Assembly (NCBI GenBank): GCA_902632275.1
Contig: CACPBW010000004.1
Coordinates: forward strand, 1-54,131
DNA from: an uncultured Pelagibacteraceae bacterium
GTDB lineage: Bacteria; Pseudomonadota; Alphaproteobacteria; Pelagibacterales; Pelagibacteraceae
Length of the DNA stretch: 54,131 nucleotides
Direction: 5' to 3'
Of this stretch, positions 39,846-49,425 are shown piece after piece (position 1 is the stretch's first letter; the number at the start of each line of letters is the position of its first letter). Under the pieces are notes generated by a model. It had not been told where the DNA came from, made no database searches, and worked only from the letters and a program-made list of their open reading frames with translations. The position numbers and the translations under genes were made by a program.

Positions 39846-41132
39846 ATGCCAGATTATAAAGTAAAAGACATATCCCAAGCTGAATTTGGAAGAAAAGAAA
39901 TTTCTTTAGCTGAAACTGAGATGCCAGGTTTAATGGCACTGAGAAAAGAGTATAAGGGTAAATCTCCATTAAAAGGTGCCAAAATTCTTGGTTGTCTTCA
40001 CATGACTATTCAAACTGCTGTTTTAATCGAAACATTAGTAGATCTTGGGGCCGAGGTAAGGTGGTCTTCATGTAATATATTCTCTACACAAGATCACGCA
40101 GCAGCAGCTATTGCAAAAGCTGGTATTCCAGTTTTTGCTTGGAAAGGTGAAACAGAAGAAGAGTATTGGTGGTGTGTAAAACAAACTATTGAAGGCAAAA
40201 AAGATTGGAAACCTAATATGATATTAGATGATGGTGGAGATCTTACTGCTCTAATGCATAAAGACTATAAAGAATTATTAAAAGATATAAAAGGGTTAAG
40301 TGAAGAGACAACGACGGGAGTTTTAGCTCTCAAAAAAATGGAAGAGCAAGGAACTTTGATGGTGCCAGCAATAAATGTGAATGACTCAGTTACAAAATCA
40401 AAATTTGATAACTTGTATGGATGTAGAGAAAGTTTAGTAGATGGTATCAAGAGAGCTACAGATGTGATGATGTCAGGAAAAGTTGCGATCGTTGCAGGAT
40501 TTGGTGATGTTGGTAAAGGAAGTGCTGCATCTTTAAGACAAAGTGGTGCAAGAGTAATGATAACAGAGACAGACCCAATTTGTGCACTACAAGCTGCCAT
40601 GGAAGGATACGAAGTTGTTCTCATGGATGAGATGATAGGCCAAGCTGATATTGTTGTTACAGCCACTGGTAATAAAGATATAGTTACCGCTGATCACATG
40701 AGAGCTATGAAAGATAGATCAATTTTGTGCAATATTGGGCACTTTGATAATGAAATACAAGTTGAGGCTTTAAAAAATTATAAATGGGATGAGATTAAAC
40801 CACAAGTTCATGAAATTACTTTTCCGGATAATAAAAGATTAATTCTATTAGCAGAGGGTAGATTGGTAAATCTAGGATGCGCAACTGGCCATCCAAGTTT
40901 TGTAATGAGTGCATCTTTTACAAATCAAGTTACAGCACAAATAGAATTATGGAACAATTCAGAAAAATACGAAAAGAAAGTCTATGTTTTACCAAAACAT
41001 CTTGATGAAAAAGTTGCTAGATTACACCTAGAAAAAGTTGGAGCGAAACTAACTCCTTTATCTAAAGATCAAGCAGATTACATAAGTGTAAAACCAGAAG
41101 GTCCATACAAACCAGATGCGTATCGCTACTAA
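39846..41132 (+). CDS. ahcY: Adenosylhomocysteinase
   Basis: A 428-residue NAD-dependent hydrolase that splits S-adenosylhomocysteine to adenosine and homocysteine. Motifs: [72 protein letters not shown], the NAD site [12 protein letters not shown] and the C-terminal [19 protein letters not shown] ending in KPDAYRY. The roughly 40-residue insertion common in bacterial enzymes is missing between DDGGDLT and SEETTTGV. The start of the next gene lies 17 bases inside its 3' end. Confidence 0.97.
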   Translation: MPDYKVKDISQAEFGRKEISLAETEMPGLMALRKEYKGKSPLKGAKILGCLHMTIQTAVLIETLVDLGAEVRWSSCNIFSTQDHAAAAIAKAGIPVFAWKGETEEEYWWCVKQTIEGKKDWKPNMILDDGGDLTALMHKDYKELLKDIKGLSEETTTGVLALKKMEEQGTLMVPAINVNDSVTKSKFDNLYGCRESLVDGIKRATDVMMSGKVAIVAGFGDVGKGSAASLRQSGARVMITETDPICALQAAMEGYEVVLMDEMIGQADIVVTATGNKDIVTADHMRAMKDRSILCNIGHFDNEIQVEALKNYKWDEIKPQVHEITFPDNKRLILLAEGRLVNLGCATGHPSFVMSASFTNQVTAQIELWNNSEKYEKKVYVLPKHLDEKVARLHLEKVGAKLTPLSKDQADYISVKPEGPYKPDAYRY

Positions 41133-42558
41133 CAGTAGCAAGATTGATATATCTAAAGAAAACAAAACAGCCTCTTTAGCTAAAATTTTTTCAACATTTC
41201 TTAGTAAAGGAGATATTGTCTTTCTTCACGGAGAAATCGGTGCTGGGAAAACTACATTTGTAAGATATCTTATAAACTACCTACAATTAAGATCGAAGAA
41301 ATCCTTAAGTGAGGTTACTAGTCCAACCTTCAATATTATGAATGAGTATCAAATAAAAAATTTGATTATAAATCATTTTGATCTCTTCAGAATAGAAAAA
41401 GCAAAAGATCTTCAAAATACTGGTTTATTTAATGACTACAAAAGCAAACTCACTTTAGTCGAATGGCCCGAAAAAATTATATCCAAGCCTAAGAACAGAT
41501 ATGAACTTTTTTTTACCTTTAATAAAAATACTAATAAAAGATTTATAAAAATTAAAAAAATAATATTTGATTTAGAAATTAATGAAAACCCTGGACAAAA
41601 TAAATATGTACAGATTAAGGGAGATGCTTCATTTAGAACATTTTTAAGAAAATCAAAAGGCAAAAAAAGTTCTATTATTATTTATTGTCAAAAGGAAAAG
41701 AAAAAAAATCTTTTGAATTATGACGCTATTAATAAAAATTTAATTAGAAATAAAATTATTGCCCCAAAACTTTATTACCAAAACTATAAAAAAAATTTTA
41801 TTGAAATAGAGGATTTAGGTAAAAAAACAATTTTTGAGATTTTTTTAAAAAAAAATAATGATAAAAATTTAAAAATTTACAAACAAATAATATTAACATT
41901 ACTCAAAATTCAGAAGATTAAAACAAGAAAGATAAAAAATTTTATGGGTGATTACTATAAAGTCCCAGTATATACAAATGCGAAGATTTTTGATGAGGCA
42001 AAACTTTTTTGCGATTGGTACGTAGTAGCTAATAAAAATAAGAAAGATATTAAAAAAATAAATTTACAGCTGAAAAAAATAATTAAATCTTTAATTAAAA
42101 AAATAATTTTAAAAAATGACACTTTTGTACATAGAGATTTTCATATATCTAATATAATTCCATGCAAAAACTCATATGGTATTCTAGATTCGCAAGATGC
42201 AGTTATTGGCAATAAAGCTTATGATTTGGCTTCTTTAATAGATGATGTAAGATTTCAAACTAACAGAAAACTTAAAGCAAAACTTCTAAGTTACTATATT
42301 GATATTAATAAAAACAAAATTAATAAAATAGAATTTGAAAATGACTTTTATATTTTATCTGTGCTAAGAAATTTAAAAATTATTGGAATTTTTACAAGAC
42401 TTTCTCTTAGAGACCAAAAAAACCAATATTTAAAATTAATCCCATATGCCTGGAAATTAATAGAAAACCGTATTAAAAATAAGCCAATTTTTAAAGATCT
42501 TAAATTTTTTTTAAATAAAAACTTTTCAGTTAAACTTAGAAAAAAATATGCAAATTGA
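41116..42558 (+). CDS. tsaE: Fusion of TsaE (tRNA t6A ATPase) and an AmgK-type sugar kinase
   Basis: A 480-residue two-domain protein. Residues 1-150 are TsaE, an ATPase needed for the t6A37 modification of tRNA: Walker [32 protein letters not shown] and LVEWPEK. Residues 160-480 are an aminoglycoside-phosphotransferase-fold kinase with [11 protein letters not shown] and [21 protein letters not shown]. These match AmgK, which phosphorylates MurNAc/GlcNAc at the anomeric position; the next gene, murU, encodes the following step. The reading frame is continuous through the junction. Fused TsaE/phosphotransferase proteins are known in alphaproteobacteria. It overlaps ahcY by 17 bases. Confidence 0.88.
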   Translation: MRIATNSSKIDISKENKTASLAKIFSTFLSKGDIVFLHGEIGAGKTTFVRYLINYLQLRSKKSLSEVTSPTFNIMNEYQIKNLIINHFDLFRIEKAKDLQNTGLFNDYKSKLTLVEWPEKIISKPKNRYELFFTFNKNTNKRFIKIKKIIFDLEINENPGQNKYVQIKGDASFRTFLRKSKGKKSSIIIYCQKEKKKNLLNYDAINKNLIRNKIIAPKLYYQNYKKNFIEIEDLGKKTIFEIFLKKNNDKNLKIYKQIILTLLKIQKIKTRKIKNFMGDYYKVPVYTNAKIFDEAKLFCDWYVVANKNKKDIKKINLQLKKIIKSLIKKIILKNDTFVHRDFHISNIIPCKNSYGILDSQDAVIGNKAYDLASLIDDVRFQTNRKLKAKLLSYYIDINKNKINKIEFENDFYILSVLRNLKIIGIFTRLSLRDQKNQYLKLIPYAWKLIENRIKNKPIFKDLKFFLNKNFSVKLRKKYAN

Positions 42559-43240
42559 TACAGCACTCATATTATGTGCAGGTTATGGGAAAAGGTTGCT
42601 ACCCTTAACCAAAACATTACCTAAACCTTTGTTGAAAATTGGAGAGTCCACACTATTAGAAAAAACAATTAAATTAATTGAACAACTCAAAATAAAAAAA
42701 ATTAAAATTAATATTTTTTACCTCTCAGATGAGATAAAAAAATTTGTAAATCAAGTGAATACAAATATAGATATTGAGTTAATAGAGGACGGTAATGAAA
42801 TTCTTGACACAGGAGGTGGTATTTTAAATATGATAAAGGATTCTACTGAGGAAAATTTTTTAGTTTTTAATCCAGACACTATATGGAATGAGAACTACAA
42901 TAAATATATATTAGAAATGATCAATTTTTATTATAAGAAAAAAATTAATAATATTTTACTAGTTGTTAATAAAGATTTAAGTTTTGATAAAAGATTGCAG
43001 GGTGATTTTAGTTTGGACAATGACAAACTTACAAAAGATTACAATAAAAAATTTATATATACTGGATGCCAAATAATAAATAAAAACGTTTTTTCTAAAC
43101 TTACAAAAAAAAAATTTTCGATGAATGAAATATGGAGCAATCAAATAAAGAAGTCTCAACTTTTTGGTTACGAAAGTAATCTTGAATTTTTACATACAAC
43201 AGATTTGACGATTTATAATAAAATATTAAAAAACCAATAA
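42548..43240 (+). CDS. murU: MurU-like sugar-1-phosphate nucleotidyltransferase
   Basis: A 230-residue nucleotidyltransferase with the N-terminal nucleotide-binding loop ILCAGYGKRLLPLTKTLPKPLLKIG and the DTGGGILNM and FNPDTIWNENY motifs. In the peptidoglycan recycling route MurU makes UDP-MurNAc from MurNAc-1-phosphate, the AmgK product. Overlap of 11 bases with the gene for the AmgK-like domain supports this reading. A general glucose-1-phosphate-type transferase is possible. Its last 15 bases overlap gpmA on the other strand. Confidence 0.87.
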   Translation: MQIDTALILCAGYGKRLLPLTKTLPKPLLKIGESTLLEKTIKLIEQLKIKKIKINIFYLSDEIKKFVNQVNTNIDIELIEDGNEILDTGGGILNMIKDSTEENFLVFNPDTIWNENYNKYILEMINFYYKKKINNILLVVNKDLSFDKRLQGDFSLDNDKLTKDYNKKFIYTGCQIINKNVFSKLTKKKFSMNEIWSNQIKKSQLFGYESNLEFLHTTDLTIYNKILKNQ

Positions 43241-43942
43241 ATCCTGGGCTCTATCTTGATCAAGATACCTGCACTTTATAATCTTTAATTTTTGATCCAA
43301 TTCAATATGAAGGGGATTTCCCGTAGGTATTTCAAGTTTAGGAATTTGTTTTTCGTCTAATTTGAATAAAAACTTACAAAGTGCTCTTACTGAATTTCCA
43401 TGTGCTGATATAAGAATATTTTTTTCATTCTTTATTTCAATATTAATTTTTTTTATAAAATAGTTAACTACTCTATTATAAGTATCTTTAAGAGACTCTG
43501 TATCTGGAATATTTTCTTTTGGGATATTTTTATAAATTTCTATATTAATTGGATGGTAAGGACTATTTTGGTTTAAAGGGTCAGGCCTAATATCCCATGA
43601 GCGTCTAAACTCATGTATTTTTTTTTCTCCAAGTTTATTTTTCATTTCCTCTTTATTCAAACCTGTAAGTGATCCATAGTGTCTTTCGTTAAGCTCCCAG
43701 GCTTTTGTGAATTCAGAATTATTTCTTATTGTATTTTTAATTAGCTTTAAGGTATTTATTGCTCTTAATTGGTAAGAACTAAAAAATAAGTCAATTTTAA
43801 CATTTGTCGATTTTATTGCCTCTCCTGCCTTACAAGCTTCTAATTTCCCATGTGGCGTTAAATCCACATCTACCCACCCAGTGAATTTTTTTTGTAAATT
43901 CCATTCACTTTGTCCGTGTCTTACTAAAAATAAATGACTCAT
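43226..43942 (-). CDS. gpmA: 2,3-bisphosphoglycerate-dependent phosphoglycerate mutase
   Basis: A 238-residue glycolytic mutase interconverting 3- and 2-phosphoglycerate. The phospho-histidine is H9 in LVRHGQSEWN. WVDVDLTPHGKLEA, the acid residue in AWELNERHYGSLTGLNKEE, RRSWDIRPDPL and the second histidine in LISAHGNSVRALCKFLF complete the site. The length fits the dimeric or tetrameric bacterial enzyme. It stands alone on the minus strand and is divergent from the VanZ-like gene across only 31 bases. Confidence 0.95.
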   Translation of the reverse strand: MSHLFLVRHGQSEWNLQKKFTGWVDVDLTPHGKLEACKAGEAIKSTNVKIDLFFSSYQLRAINTLKLIKNTIRNNSEFTKAWELNERHYGSLTGLNKEEMKNKLGEKKIHEFRRSWDIRPDPLNQNSPYHPINIEIYKNIPKENIPDTESLKDTYNRVVNYFIKKINIEIKNEKNILISAHGNSVRALCKFLFKLDEKQIPKLEIPTGNPLHIELDQKLKIIKCRYLDQDRAQDLLVF

Positions 43943-43956
43943 ATAAAAAATTTAAA

Positions 43957-43962
43957 TATAAG
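43957..43962 (+). promoter_or_regulatory. Possible -10 element of the VanZ-like gene
   Basis: TATAAG lies 11 bases before the ATG in the 31-base divergent gap; its -35 would have to fall inside gpmA. It predicts a leader of about five bases. Confidence 0.35.
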
Positions 43963-43973
43963 AAAACTGTATC

Positions 43974-44360
43974 ATGTTTAAATCATTTTTTTATTTAATA
44001 AATACACTATTTGCAATTTTCTACTTATACCCGGGAAGTATAATGGGATTTATATTATATAAAGACTTATATAAACAGCCTCGACTAACAGATGACTTTA
44101 ATTTCTTATTATTAAATTTCTCATCTAATCATGTTTATGCTTTTTTATTTCTCTCATTTTTTGGATTTTTACTTTTTTTTGAAAAAAAAAAGAAAATTAT
44201 TCTTACTTATTTTTTTTTAATATCCTTTTTATTTGAGATACTTCACATATTAGTACCAAACAGAAGTTTCCAGATTTCTGATTTGTATGGGAATGTATTG
44301 GGTGTATTAATATCGTTAATATTATTTTTATGTTTTTCTTATGTTAAAAAAAAAATTTAA
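43974..44360 (+). CDS. VanZ-like family membrane protein
   Basis: A 128-residue protein with four predicted membrane helices (about residues 5-28, 48-65, 72-90 and 105-125). The short loop with FEILHILVPNRSFQISDLYGNVLGVLIS, especially the acidic residue before the last helix, matches the VanZ-like family. VanZ is linked to teicoplanin resistance in enterococci, but the Gram-negative homologues have no agreed function. It overlaps the following nuclease gene by 20 bases, so the two are co-transcribed. Confidence 0.75.
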   Translation: MFKSFFYLINTLFAIFYLYPGSIMGFILYKDLYKQPRLTDDFNFLLLNFSSNHVYAFLFLSFFGFLLFFEKKKKIILTYFFLISFLFEILHILVPNRSFQISDLYGNVLGVLISLILFLCFSYVKKKI

Positions 44361-44850
44361 TGTTTTTTTACTTTTATTATTTTTTATGTCACCTAATGCT
44401 TATGCTGAAGTAATTGAGGGAAAGGCTTTAGTGATTGATGGTGATACAATTAAAATTAAAAATAACAAAATTAGATTATCTGGTATTGATGCACCTGAGA
44501 CAAATCAATCATGTAAAAAGATTTTTCTAAGTATTCAATTTTTATCTTTTCATAAAAAATACCCATGCGGTAAAATCTCTACGAAAAAACTTAAAAAATT
44601 ATTAAAAAACGAATTAATATTATGTAAAATAGAAAATGTAGATAGATACAAAAGGAAGCTTGCAACTTGCTATAAGAATAAATTAAATATTAATTCTTGG
44701 CTTGTTAGAAACGGTCATGCCTTAGCTTATGTTAGGTACTCAAAAAAATATATTCTTCAAGAAAAAGAGGCAGAAAGAGATAAATTAGGATTATGGCAGG
44801 GTACATTTGAAAAACCATGGAATTGGAGAAAAAATGAAAAAAGAAAATAA
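44341..44850 (+). CDS. Secreted thermonuclease-family nuclease
   Basis: A 169-residue protein with a signal peptide (about residues 1-22, ending SPNAYA) and a staphylococcal-nuclease fold. The motif VIDGDTIKIKNNKIRLSGIDAPETNQSC contains the usual acidic and arginine catalytic residues, and VDRYKRKLATCY carries the second arginine region. Four cysteines may form disulfides in the periplasm. It would cut nucleic acids outside the cytoplasm, perhaps for nutrient recovery. It overlaps the following lipoprotein gene by 17 bases. Confidence 0.88.
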   Translation: MLKKKFNVFLLLLFFMSPNAYAEVIEGKALVIDGDTIKIKNNKIRLSGIDAPETNQSCKKIFLSIQFLSFHKKYPCGKISTKKLKKLLKNELILCKIENVDRYKRKLATCYKNKLNINSWLVRNGHALAYVRYSKKYILQEKEAERDKLGLWQGTFEKPWNWRKNEKRK

Positions 44851-45433
44851 TATTTTAATTTTGGTGCTCTGCTTATTTCTTGTTTCTTGCTCATCTATTC
44901 CTAAAAATACTGCAGACGGTTGTTCCATATTTTCTGAAAGATATCTTTGGTACAAGCATGCGAAAAATACTGAAAAAAAATGGGGAACACCAATATACTT
45001 GCAGCTTGCTATTATTAAAATGGAGTCTAACTTTGACTGGTTTGCAAAGCCAAAAAGAAATAAAATTTTTAAAGTTATTCCTTATAAAAGACCATCCTCG
45101 TCCTTTGGATATTCTCAAGCAGTTAAAGGAACATGGAAACAATATAAACAAGAAACAAACAATCCTTTGGCAACGAGGACTAGATTCAAAGATAGTGTAG
45201 ATTTTATAGGATGGTACACCAATAAAACCGAAAAAATATTAAAAATTTCAAAAAAAGACGCATTTAGACAGTATATTGCTTATCATGAGGGTTGGGGAAA
45301 CTATAAAAACTATAAAAAAAATTCAAAAGTTATATCTTTAGCCAAGAAGGTGCAAACACAGTCTAAAAAATATAAATCACAATTGTTAAGTTGCCAAAAT
45401 TCTCTCAAAACAAGAAAATATATTATTTTTTAA
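44834..45433 (+). CDS. Lipoprotein with lytic-transglycosylase-like (SLT) domain
   Basis: A 199-residue protein. The N-terminus is a lipoprotein signal with lipobox LVSC (Cys at about residue 19). The main domain resembles soluble lytic transglycosylases: the glutamate in IIKMESNFDW is placed like the catalytic residue and is followed by SSSFGYSQAVKGTWKQY, similar to the GL.Q.....A motif. The ATG at 44834 is chosen for its GGAG site five bases upstream; a TTG frame start at 44807 is unlikely. Cleavage of peptidoglycan glycan strands is inferred. Confidence 0.8.
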   Translation: MKKENNILILVLCLFLVSCSSIPKNTADGCSIFSERYLWYKHAKNTEKKWGTPIYLQLAIIKMESNFDWFAKPKRNKIFKVIPYKRPSSSFGYSQAVKGTWKQYKQETNNPLATRTRFKDSVDFIGWYTNKTEKILKISKKDAFRQYIAYHEGWGNYKNYKKNSKVISLAKKVQTQSKKYKSQLLSCQNSLKTRKYIIF

Positions 45434-48400
45434 TTAAGTTGCTTCTTTAATTCAATATCAACAGCATCAATTCGTTTAGTATTCTTTGCTAACATCAAGT
45501 ACATGGTTGGAGTTACATATAGTGTAAAAAATGTTGATATAATCATGCCTCCTAAAATAGTAGATCCAACAGCAAGTCTGGAGCCTTCCCCGGCCCCAGG
45601 TCCAATATTTCCAATTACTAAAGGAACCATTGCTATCATTGTACTAAGAGATGTCATTATAATAGGTCTGAATCTCATATCGCACGCATCCTTTATTGCA
45701 TTATCAATATTTTTTCCAGATGCTCTAAGTTGATTTGCAAAATCTACAATTAAGATACTATTTTTTGTAGATATACCAATGAGAATAACAAGAGCAATTT
45801 GTGAAAAAATATTGATTGAACTATTTAAAAAAAGAATGAAAACCAATCCACCAAATACAGCTAGCGGGACAGTCATTATTATTATAAATGGATGAATAAA
45901 TGAGTTAAAAGTAGCTGCCATAACTAAATAAGCGGTTATTAATGCTAAAGCAAATATTATAAATAATTCATTTGAGGTTTCTTTTAACTCTTCAGATTTT
46001 CCCTTCCAGGAAATCTGATTCTGGGGTGAAACATTTTCCATAGTTTTTTCTAAATATCTTATTGCTTCACTTAATGAATATCCTTCGTTTATATTAGCAG
46101 ATATAGTTACTGCTCTTTGTCTATTATATCTTGAAAGAATTTTGGCTGATCCTTCTTCCTTAAAATCAACTAAATTTGCCAGTGATATAAGTTTTGAGTT
46201 ATTTTCAGATCTTACAAAAATTTTTGCTAAACTTTCTTTACTCCTTCTATCTGACAAATATTTTTGTACTATAATTGGATATTCTTTTCCAAGTTTATTA
46301 AATGTTGTAACAGTTTTTCCACCATAAAGAGTTTCCAAAGTCTTGCCTATTTGGTCTGTTGATACCCCTAAATCTTTTGCTTTATTCTTGTTGATAATTA
46401 ATTTTACCTCTGGTTTATTTTTAGAATAATCTGACTCAATTCTTGACAAATTTTTATTTTTTCTTAATTCCGATATTAAGTTATTCTGAATTTGCTCAAG
46501 CTCCTCATAAGATGATCCTAAAACTACCATTTGAACTGGTTTGTTATAATTTGAAACTCTTATTGATTGTGGTGAAATAGGAAAAGCAATTGCTTGTGGA
46601 TTAGTTACTATTTTTCCTATGGCTTCTCTCATAACTGATTGTGTATTTTTACTTCTATCATCCCAATGATTAAGTAAAGCTATTATTATAAAAGTATTAA
46701 AAGAATTACTTGATCTACCAAAACCTGGAACTCGCATTATAAATCTTCTATACGGGCTATTTTCTTCCTGCAACAGAGGAATTAATTTAGACTCTATTTC
46801 TTGTGCTCTGTCTTGTGTGTACTCAAATGAGCTTCCTTCGTCAGTCATTCCGATTACTAAATATGCCCCCCTATCTTCAAGAGGAAGCAGTTCCTTTTTT
46901 GAAAAATTAAATAATAATACTGAAGAAATAATCACTAAAATCATAAATGAAATTATTAACCTTTGTTTATCGAGAAAATAATTAAGGCTTTCTTTATAAA
47001 ATTTTAGAAATGATTTAAAAAAATTATTAAATTTACTTATAATTTTATTTTGCTTAGTTTTTAGTGTTAAAAATCTACTTCCAAGCATTGGAGATAAGGT
47101 TAGCGCAACAAATGATGAAATAACCACAGAAAAAGATAATGCGATCGCAGTTTCTCTGAATAAGGTTCCAGAAATTCCCTTTATGAAAATTAGCGGTAAA
47201 AATACTGCAACCAATATCAGAGTAGTAGCAATAATTGCAAATGTTATTTGCTTTGATCCTTTATAAGCTGCTACAAGGGGTTTTTCACCATTTTCAATTC
47301 TTCTATAAATTGCGTCTGTCATAATGACCGAGTCATCTGTAATTATTCCAATAGCTAAAATAAAAGACAACAGAACAAATATATTTATTGATAGATCAAA
47401 AATATAAATTCCTAAAAAAGATGCAATTAGACTTACGGGAAGCGCAACCGCTGGTACTATCACTGCTTTTAAATTTCCAAGAAACAAATAAATAATAACT
47501 ACTACTAATATAAAAGCTATGAAAAGAGTTTTGTATACTTCATTAATTGCTGCTCCAACATAGTTTGCTCTATTAAATGCAACTTCTATATTTAATCCAT
47601 CCGGCAAAGACTTTCTAACTTCTTTTAGCTTTTTTTTGATATCTTTTGACAGTTCGACTGTTGATGCTCCACTTCTAGCGTAAATACCTATACCTACTGT
47701 TTTTAAGTTTAGATTATCTTTTCTTTGTGCCTTAAATAATGTTTTTTCTGAAACAGGGCCAAATTCAACCTCAGCAACATCAGACAATTTTACTATGTTG
47801 TCTTTGTTCTTTTTTAAGGGCAAGCTTTTTAGTTGGTCAATAGTTGTATAAGATTTGTCTAGATTTAATGTGAGATCAACATTAGTTGCTTCTAAAGTTC
47901 CAGCCGGGAGACTTACATTTTCGCTTCTGAGTGCATTTTCTAATTCTTGAATGGTTAAATCATTAGCAGCTAATTTTATTGGATCTATCCAAATCCTTAC
48001 ACTTAACTCCCTTAGACCACCTACTAAAATTCTCCCAACATTTTTAATACTTGAAAATCTATCAACTAAATATCTCTCTGCGTAATCTCCCAATTCCAAA
48101 TCACTCCATGAGGGAGAAGAAAGTGCTATCCACATAGTTGTCGTAAAACCCGCAGCCTGTTTTAATATTTGTGGAGCCTCTGCTTCAGAGGGTAAATTAT
48201 CTGCAACTCTAGCTACTCTTTCTCGTATATCATTTGCAGCATTGTCTAAATCCATCTCCGTACCAAACACAATATTTATTGTGCTTCTTCCATTTTCAGA
48301 AACTGAGTCAATATTTTTAATTCCTTCTGCCCCACCGATTACATCCTCTAAAACTTGAGTAACCTCCTGATCAATTATTGGTGCTGATGCGGATTTGTAA

Positions 48401-48552
48401 TCCACTTTTACCTGAACAACTGGTGGCTGAAGACCTGATGGTAATTCTCTTACAGGCAATTTCCAAAATACAAATATACCAAATAAAACCAATATAAGAG
48501 ACATTACCCAAGAGACAACTGGTCTTCGTATACTTAAATCAGTTATAAACAT
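45430..48552 (-). CDS. RND family efflux transporter, inner-membrane subunit
   Basis: A 1040-residue proton-driven exporter of the hydrophobe/amphiphile RND family. The N-terminus FITDLSIRRPVVSWVMSL and twelve membrane helices split by two large periplasmic loops are typical. The proton-relay aspartates are present as D406 and D407 in ILAIGIITDDSVIMTDAIYR. The adaptor gene directly precedes it with no gap. An outer-membrane channel gene is not nearby. The exported compounds cannot be predicted. It ends the msrA-sseA-adaptor-pump run and overlaps the convergent lipoprotein gene by four bases. Confidence 0.95.
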   Translation of the reverse strand: MFITDLSIRRPVVSWVMSLILVLFGIFVFWKLPVRELPSGLQPPVVQVKVDYKSASAPIIDQEVTQVLEDVIGGAEGIKNIDSVSENGRSTINIVFGTEMDLDNAANDIRERVARVADNLPSEAEAPQILKQAAGFTTTMWIALSSPSWSDLELGDYAERYLVDRFSSIKNVGRILVGGLRELSVRIWIDPIKLAANDLTIQELENALRSENVSLPAGTLEATNVDLTLNLDKSYTTIDQLKSLPLKKNKDNIVKLSDVAEVEFGPVSEKTLFKAQRKDNLNLKTVGIGIYARSGASTVELSKDIKKKLKEVRKSLPDGLNIEVAFNRANYVGAAINEVYKTLFIAFILVVVIIYLFLGNLKAVIVPAVALPVSLIASFLGIYIFDLSINIFVLLSFILAIGIITDDSVIMTDAIYRRIENGEKPLVAAYKGSKQITFAIIATTLILVAVFLPLIFIKGISGTLFRETAIALSFSVVISSFVALTLSPMLGSRFLTLKTKQNKIISKFNNFFKSFLKFYKESLNYFLDKQRLIISFMILVIISSVLLFNFSKKELLPLEDRGAYLVIGMTDEGSSFEYTQDRAQEIESKLIPLLQEENSPYRRFIMRVPGFGRSSNSFNTFIIIALLNHWDDRSKNTQSVMREAIGKIVTNPQAIAFPISPQSIRVSNYNKPVQMVVLGSSYEELEQIQNNLISELRKNKNLSRIESDYSKNKPEVKLIINKNKAKDLGVSTDQIGKTLETLYGGKTVTTFNKLGKEYPIIVQKYLSDRRSKESLAKIFVRSENNSKLISLANLVDFKEEGSAKILSRYNRQRAVTISANINEGYSLSEAIRYLEKTMENVSPQNQISWKGKSEELKETSNELFIIFALALITAYLVMAATFNSFIHPFIIIMTVPLAVFGGLVFILFLNSSINIFSQIALVILIGISTKNSILIVDFANQLRASGKNIDNAIKDACDMRFRPIIMTSLSTMIAMVPLVIGNIGPGAGEGSRLAVGSTILGGMIISTFFTLYVTPTMYLMLAKNTKRIDAVDIELKKQLN

Positions 48553-49422
48553 TTACTTTTTAATTGGTTTAATTTTTCCTTTTGGATTTACTTTTTTTAG
48601 TCCTTCTGCAACAATTAGATCACCCTCATTTAATCCTGAAATTACCTCTATAAACCCTTCATCCCTATTTCCAATTTGGATTTGAATTTTTTCTAAACTA
48701 TTATCATCAAGCACTCTATATACAAAAGAGCTTTCTCCCTCTAGCATCACACTTGTATCAGGAACTGATAGAGAATTTCTTTCATTAAATTTCACACTTA
48801 CTTCAAGTAGTGACCCTGGTATTAACTCATAATCTTTGTTATTTATTCTGATCCTCGTAAGCAAACTTCTTGTATCTGCACTGATTCTACTTGAATAACC
48901 TTCCACTTTTCCGGAAAAAATTTTGTTTTTTAGTCCTGAAAACTTTACATCTACCGGCAAATTTTTTTTAATAACTGGCGCAAAAGATTCAGGTATTTTT
49001 AAATCGGCGTATATTACTGAACTATCATCTAAAGTTATAATGAGAGAATTATCCGATCCTAGGACATCCTCTGTAATGCCTCTATAACCTAGAACACCAC
49101 TAAATGGTGCAATAATATCTTTGTCCTTCAATTTGACTACTAAAGATCCTTTCTCTACATAACTATCTAATTTTAGTTCTGAAATTAAGTCACTTTTTTG
49201 AATCCGATACGATTTTGTTCTTTTTGAAATTGCAGTGCCGAAACTTTCGATTCTCTCTGAGAAGGTTTTTTCAGAAACTAATTTGACAATAATTCCAGGA
49301 GGTGGTCTTTTGCTAAATTTTTTTTTGAAATGGTTTCCAACCATTGTTCTTCCAATTACAACAATTGCAATTATTATAAAAAAAATTACAACACCAATTA
49401 AAACTTTTTTTGAATTTTTCAT
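48553..49422 (-). CDS. RND efflux periplasmic adaptor (membrane fusion protein)
   Basis: A 289-residue adaptor anchored by an N-terminal helix (VLIGVVIFFIIIAIVVIG). The lipoyl-like halves are joined directly (GSLVVKLKDKDIIAPFSGVLGYRGI), with no alpha-helical hairpin, so the protein is shorter than AcrA. The beta-barrel part (YADLKIPESFAPVIKKNLPVDVKF) and the membrane-proximal part (VIVAEGLKKVNPKGKIKPI-like end) follow. It should link the RND pump to an outer-membrane channel. It lies three bases after sseA and abuts the pump gene. Confidence 0.92.
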   Translation of the reverse strand: MKNSKKVLIGVVIFFIIIAIVVIGRTMVGNHFKKKFSKRPPPGIIVKLVSEKTFSERIESFGTAISKRTKSYRIQKSDLISELKLDSYVEKGSLVVKLKDKDIIAPFSGVLGYRGITEDVLGSDNSLIITLDDSSVIYADLKIPESFAPVIKKNLPVDVKFSGLKNKIFSGKVEGYSSRISADTRSLLTRIRINNKDYELIPGSLLEVSVKFNERNSLSVPDTSVMLEGESSFVYRVLDDNSLEKIQIQIGNRDEGFIEVISGLNEGDLIVAEGLKKVNPKGKIKPIKK

Positions 49423-49425
49423 AAA

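Noticed and set aside
40265..40666. 133-codon minus-strand open frame opposite ahcY
   Set aside because: Ser/Pro/Leu-rich antisense of a conserved enzyme; no sign of a real gene.
41125..41139. GCTACT-AAC-AGTAGC hairpin at the ahcY stop codon as a terminator
   Set aside because: The stem is short, there is no following T run, and the next gene starts upstream of it, so termination here is unlikely.
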